DNA of 64,000 bases, taken from the NCBI RefSeq assembly GCF_934924865.1, contig NZ_OW235315.1:1984001-2048000 (forward strand), in the 5' to 3' direction. The notes under the pieces are model-generated. The model searched no databases. It was given only the letters and a program-made list of their open reading frames with translations, and was not told the origin of the DNA. Made by a program: the position numbers and the translations under genes. Of this stretch, positions 61,954 to 64,000 are shown in pieces. Position 1 is the first letter of the stretch. Each line of letters opens with the position of its first letter. The DNA is from Tepidibacter aestuarii (GTDB lineage: Bacteria > Bacillota > Clostridia > Peptostreptococcales > Peptostreptococcaceae).

Positions 61954-62242
61954 AAAGAAACAAAGAGGAAAGGATAAAATAATTTTGGACCTCCAATTTT
62001 TTGCTAATTGTTACACATAACCCTTTGGGAACAAACGAGACAGTTAAAGTTTTTAATATTCTATTCAATAAAAAATCCTTTATCCTTATTTTAGATATAT
62101 CTGCTCCACTGGTGTCAATCATTAAATGTCCATGATTATCCATTAGACAATATGCATACACCTTAAATTGATAATATGGATATAGTAGTATTTTTAAGTC
62201 GTATTCTGTCGCTATAAAGAAACCGACTGACCCAATACCCAC
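61925..62242 (-). pseudogene. Chimeric ORF: half palindrome plus RAYT fragment
   Basis: The 105-residue frame begins MGIGSVGFFIATEYDLKILL, which is a translation of the palindrome arm and leader. It then enters YQFKVYAYCLMDNHGHLMID, the HUH segment of a RAYT transposase, then TSGADISKIRIK. The end (NRILKTLTVSFVPKGLCVTI and on) is non-coding sequence including the RAYT-end-like GACAGTTAAAGTTTTTAATA. Not a functional gene; it documents a deletion fusing the two repeat systems. Confidence 0.75.
62180..62237. repeat. Half palindrome with short leader, copy 9
   Basis: TATAGTAGTATTTTTAAGTC, GTATTCTGTCGCTATAAAGA and AACCGACTGACCCAATACCC, then ACAACATAAAAG. The leader is cut at 62178 by the RAYT fragment. 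Confidence 0.8.
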
Positions 62243-62320
62243 AACATAAAAGAAAATATTATTTAAAAAAATATATATCTAAAACAGTAATACTTTAAAT
62301 GATTACTTATAAAACTAAAA

Positions 62321-62350
62321 ATTCAGATGAAGCAATTACTCCATCTGAAT
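62321..62350 (-). terminator. Terminator of the hyp operon
   Basis: ATTCAGATG and CATCTGAAT arms, with TTTTTAG following on the minus strand. Confidence 0.8.
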
Positions 62351-62408
62351 TAAGGTTCTCTTTATATAAGTTATACCAATCTATTTTTACTTTCATTAAA
62401 AAATATTA

Positions 62409-62709
62409 TTAACATATCCTCGGTAGCAATTCTCCTTCATGCATATTCAATATCCTAGTTCCTCCTATTTCTGTCTTCAAATATATACTTCTTTTATTAT
62501 CATTTATAACTTTACCTATTATCATAGAATCTCTTCCTAAAGGATTTTTTTTCATAGCTTCAAGTACTTTATTAGCATCATTACTTGATACTATAACTAC
62601 GAGTTTCCCTTCATTTGCCATATATAAAGGATCAAATCCTAACATTTCACACATACTCATTACTTCATTTTTAACTAATATAATTTCTAAATTCTTTTAT
62701 ATATCTCAT
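62409..62709 (-). pseudogene. hypD start joined to hypE end
   Basis: After GGAAG an ATG at 62709 begins MRYIKEFRNYIS, the normal first residues of HypD (M..I.EFRD), and stops. One frame over, LVKNEVMSMCEMLGFDPLYM and ANEGKLVVIVSSNDANKVLE continue to GELLPRIC, which are the last 90 residues of HypE (EEVRGACE.LGFDPLY.ANEGKLV ... LPRIC, with its C-terminal cyanation Cys). So nearly all of hypD and three quarters of hypE are missing. HypD and HypE make and transfer the cyanide ligand of NiFe hydrogenase; neither can work here. Confidence 0.85.
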
Positions 62710-62724
62710 ATATACTTCCTTTAT

Positions 62725-62943
62725 TTAATCTTTTAATATACTTTCAAATAATTTCAAGGTGTGTTCTGCCTCTTTTTTATCTATCTTTTGTATAGCACAT
62801 CCTACATGTATTAAAACATAATCTCCTACATTTAAATTATCTAATAAACACGTATTTACTTTAGTTTTAACTCCTCCAAAATTTACTAAAGCTTCATCTT
62901 CATAAACTTCTATAACTTCAGCTGGAACTGCTATACACATATT
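62725..62943 (-). CDS. hypC: Hydrogenase maturation chaperone HypC
   Basis: 72 residues from the ATG at 62943 (MCIAVPAEVIEVYEDEALVN), the invariant MC-AxP start whose Cys 2 binds iron and the HypD partner. VNFGGVKTKVNTCLLDNLNV followed by GDYVLIHVGCAIQKIDKKEA completes the OB-fold. An ATG seven codons earlier belongs to the preceding reading frame. This is the only full-length gene of the hyp set here; with HypD and HypE gone, it has no visible use. Confidence 0.92.
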   Translation of the reverse strand, partial: NMCIAVPAEVIEVYEDEALVNFGGVKTKVNTCLLDNLNVGDYVLIHVGCAIQKIDKKEAEHTLKLFESILKD

Positions 62944-62944
62944 A

Positions 62945-63481
62945 TCACTCCTTAGAATTTTCATTAGCTATAACTACTTGACCAACACATATACCGCTAT
63001 CATTACAAGGTATTAATTTATGAGTATAGACTTTAAAACCTTCTGAAGCTAGCTTTTCATATATGCCCTTTAATAATATTTCATTTTGAAATACTCCTCC
63101 ACTTAATGCAACCTTATGTATATTATAGTTTTGAGCTATAATTGTACACATTTTTACTGAAAAATCTATTACTGTATTATGAAATTTTTTAGATATAACA
63201 CTATCACTATGTTTTATTTCAAACTTTTTGTAATTTATTATTTTTTTATCTTCTATAATTATTTCATCTATCTTAGATAAAGTAGGTGGTTTATGTTTTA
63301 AGTTATATATAAATTTATTAATATTACTCTCTTTTCCTTCAATATCTATATATACTCCTTCTGAAGTATTTTTTACCCATCCATTCAAATTATTATATGA
63401 AGCTGTTTTATATACAAAAGGCCTAAATCCAACCCCTTGTACTATTCCCTTTACTGTTATATATTTTCTAACTATATTTAT
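62945..63481 (-). pseudogene. hypF internally deleted: acylphosphatase domain joined to C-terminus
   Basis: The frame starts IVRKYITVKGIVQGVGFRPF (the acylphosphatase motif VQGVGFRPFVY), passes NGWVKNTSEGVYIDIEGKES and INYKKFEIKHSD, then jumps to FHNTVIDFSVKMCTIIAQNY and KVALSGGVFQNEILLKGIYE, ending PCNDSGICVGQVVIA. The zinc-finger and YrdC-like domains and most of the Kae1-like domain of this normally 750-residue carbamoyltransferase are missing, with the frame preserved. No ATG is found at the expected start (ATA AAT ATA GTT); an ATG at 63388 leaves 147 residues. The last motif is also altered (NDSGI for NDGGI). Confidence 0.85.
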
Positions 63482-63490
63482 TTGTATTAT

Positions 63491-63733
63491 TTATTCCCCC
63501 TCTATGCTATCTAGTAACAACTCATGTCCTTTTACTTTTTCTATGACTATTTGTGCATTTTCACATATAGTTCCTTTAGCCATTGTTTCAAACGAAAATT
63601 TAATAGAACTTTCATCGATGCAACTAGACTCTCCTATTTTAACTACTACTTTATTTACCTTTTTTAAACTATAGCTCTCAATATTTTGGTTTATTATCTC
63701 AAATATCTCAGACATTGCAGATACTTCATGCAT
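63491..63733 (-). pseudogene. hypA lacking its zinc-binding domain
   Basis: 80 residues from the ATG at 63733 (MHEVSAMSEIFEIINQNIES); the second residue His is the nickel ligand of HypA. After AQIVIEKVKG the protein goes straight to HELLLDSIEGE. The normal stretch of about 30 residues with two CxxC zinc motifs (before the ELLxDSIEGE end) is precisely absent, in frame. HypA delivers nickel to hydrogenase and needs this domain to dock HypB, which is also missing. Confidence 0.85.
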
Positions 63734-63734
63734 T

Positions 63735-64000
63735 TTACTTACCTCCCTCAATATTATTTAAAACTCTCTTTATTTTGTTTAAAACATCATTACATATATT
63801 TTTAAATATTTTATTTAAAGAATCAGAAATACTTAATCTAAAATCAACATCAAAAACTTCAATTCCAATAATATATCCTTTTACACAATTTTTATAATTT
63901 ATTATCATATCTACTAGATTAATATCATGCTGAGTTTCTGGATTATTTAAGTATCTTTTTGATTCTTCAAATGAGAATAATGAGACTGTTCCACATTCTA
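63735..64000 (-). CDS. Hydrogenase maturation endopeptidase (M52-like), partial
   Basis: C-terminal 88 residues, continuing off the right edge. ECGTVSLFSFEESKRYLNNP followed by ETQHDINLVDMIINYKNCVK and GYIIGIEVFDVDFRLSISDS matches the PGTV.LF......THD.SL and GI.P..ID....LS pattern of HybD/HycI proteases, which clip the hydrogenase large-subunit C-terminus. The reading frame is open and ends with GGAGGTAAGTAA just before hypA, suggesting translational coupling. The active-site half is outside the window. Confidence 0.65.
   Translation of the reverse strand, partial: ECGTVSLFSFEESKRYLNNPETQHDINLVDMIINYKNCVKGYIIGIEVFDVDFRLSISDSLNKIFKNICNDVLNKIKRVLNNIEGGK

Noticed and set aside
1..64000. CRISPR array, tRNA or rRNA genes
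   Set aside because: No regularly spaced direct repeats with unique spacers, no cloverleaf and no rRNA-like sequence seen.

Overview
The window is AT-rich DNA, roughly 30% GC by eye. It uses strong GGAGG-type ribosome sites and carries clostridial families: S-layer homology and copper-amine-oxidase stalk domains, DUF4489-like and CGGC proteins, hyp genes, and a corrinoid methyltransferase operon. It most likely comes from an anaerobic member of the class Clostridia. No rRNA, tRNA or CRISPR array was seen. Almost all genes lie on the minus strand.

Layout. 1-6.3 kb: surface and secreted functions, mostly broken (frameshifted L,D-transpeptidase, astacin-like protease, IS21 helper remnant, SpvB-type toxin remnant, VOC protein, interrupted stalk-domain protein). 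6.3-13 kb: an SLH protein and an immunity-like cluster (SUKH, leucine-rich repeats, small proteins, orphan tails), then a decayed conjugative-type gene. 13-16.5 kb: a TetR-controlled ABC exporter plus MFS pump. 17.3-37.8 kb: a defence island with Gabija (gajA/gajB), an unassigned PD-(D/E)XK-like protein, a small unknown gene, an HNH protein, a nucleotidyltransferase/partner pair that looks undescribed, a frameshifted Shedu, remnants of an ATPase, and a complete Wadjet set in the order D-A-B-C. 38-53 kb: a palindromic MITE, IS30 and LUD remnants, a flavodoxin/ferredoxin protein with TetR, DUF4489-like proteins, an S41 peptidase, a MATE pump, a HAD phosphatase, a stalk/DUF5050-like protein and CGGC. 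53-62 kb: a MocR regulator, a dead REP-associated transposase, and a six-gene operon linking a sulfonate/nitrate-type ABC importer, a YibE/F membrane protein, a corrinoid protein and a UroD-type methyltransferase. 62-64 kb: a hydrogenase-maturation (hyp) operon collapsed by internal deletions.

Three repeat systems cut across this. (1) A 50-bp palindrome (two full copies) and a half form (six copies) lie next to terminators; several half copies carry a shared leader. (2) A roughly 18-bp motif centred on GGTGAACC lies at junctions between defence modules, always in the sense of the adjacent gene. (3) Two loci, the S41 peptidase and the stalk/DUF5050 gene, each have an empty twin elsewhere in the window that keeps both flanks but lacks the gene. 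Together with the collapsed hyp operon and internally deleted transposase, this indicates an unusually deletion-prone region. All homology calls are from reading motifs by eye; no database search was run.
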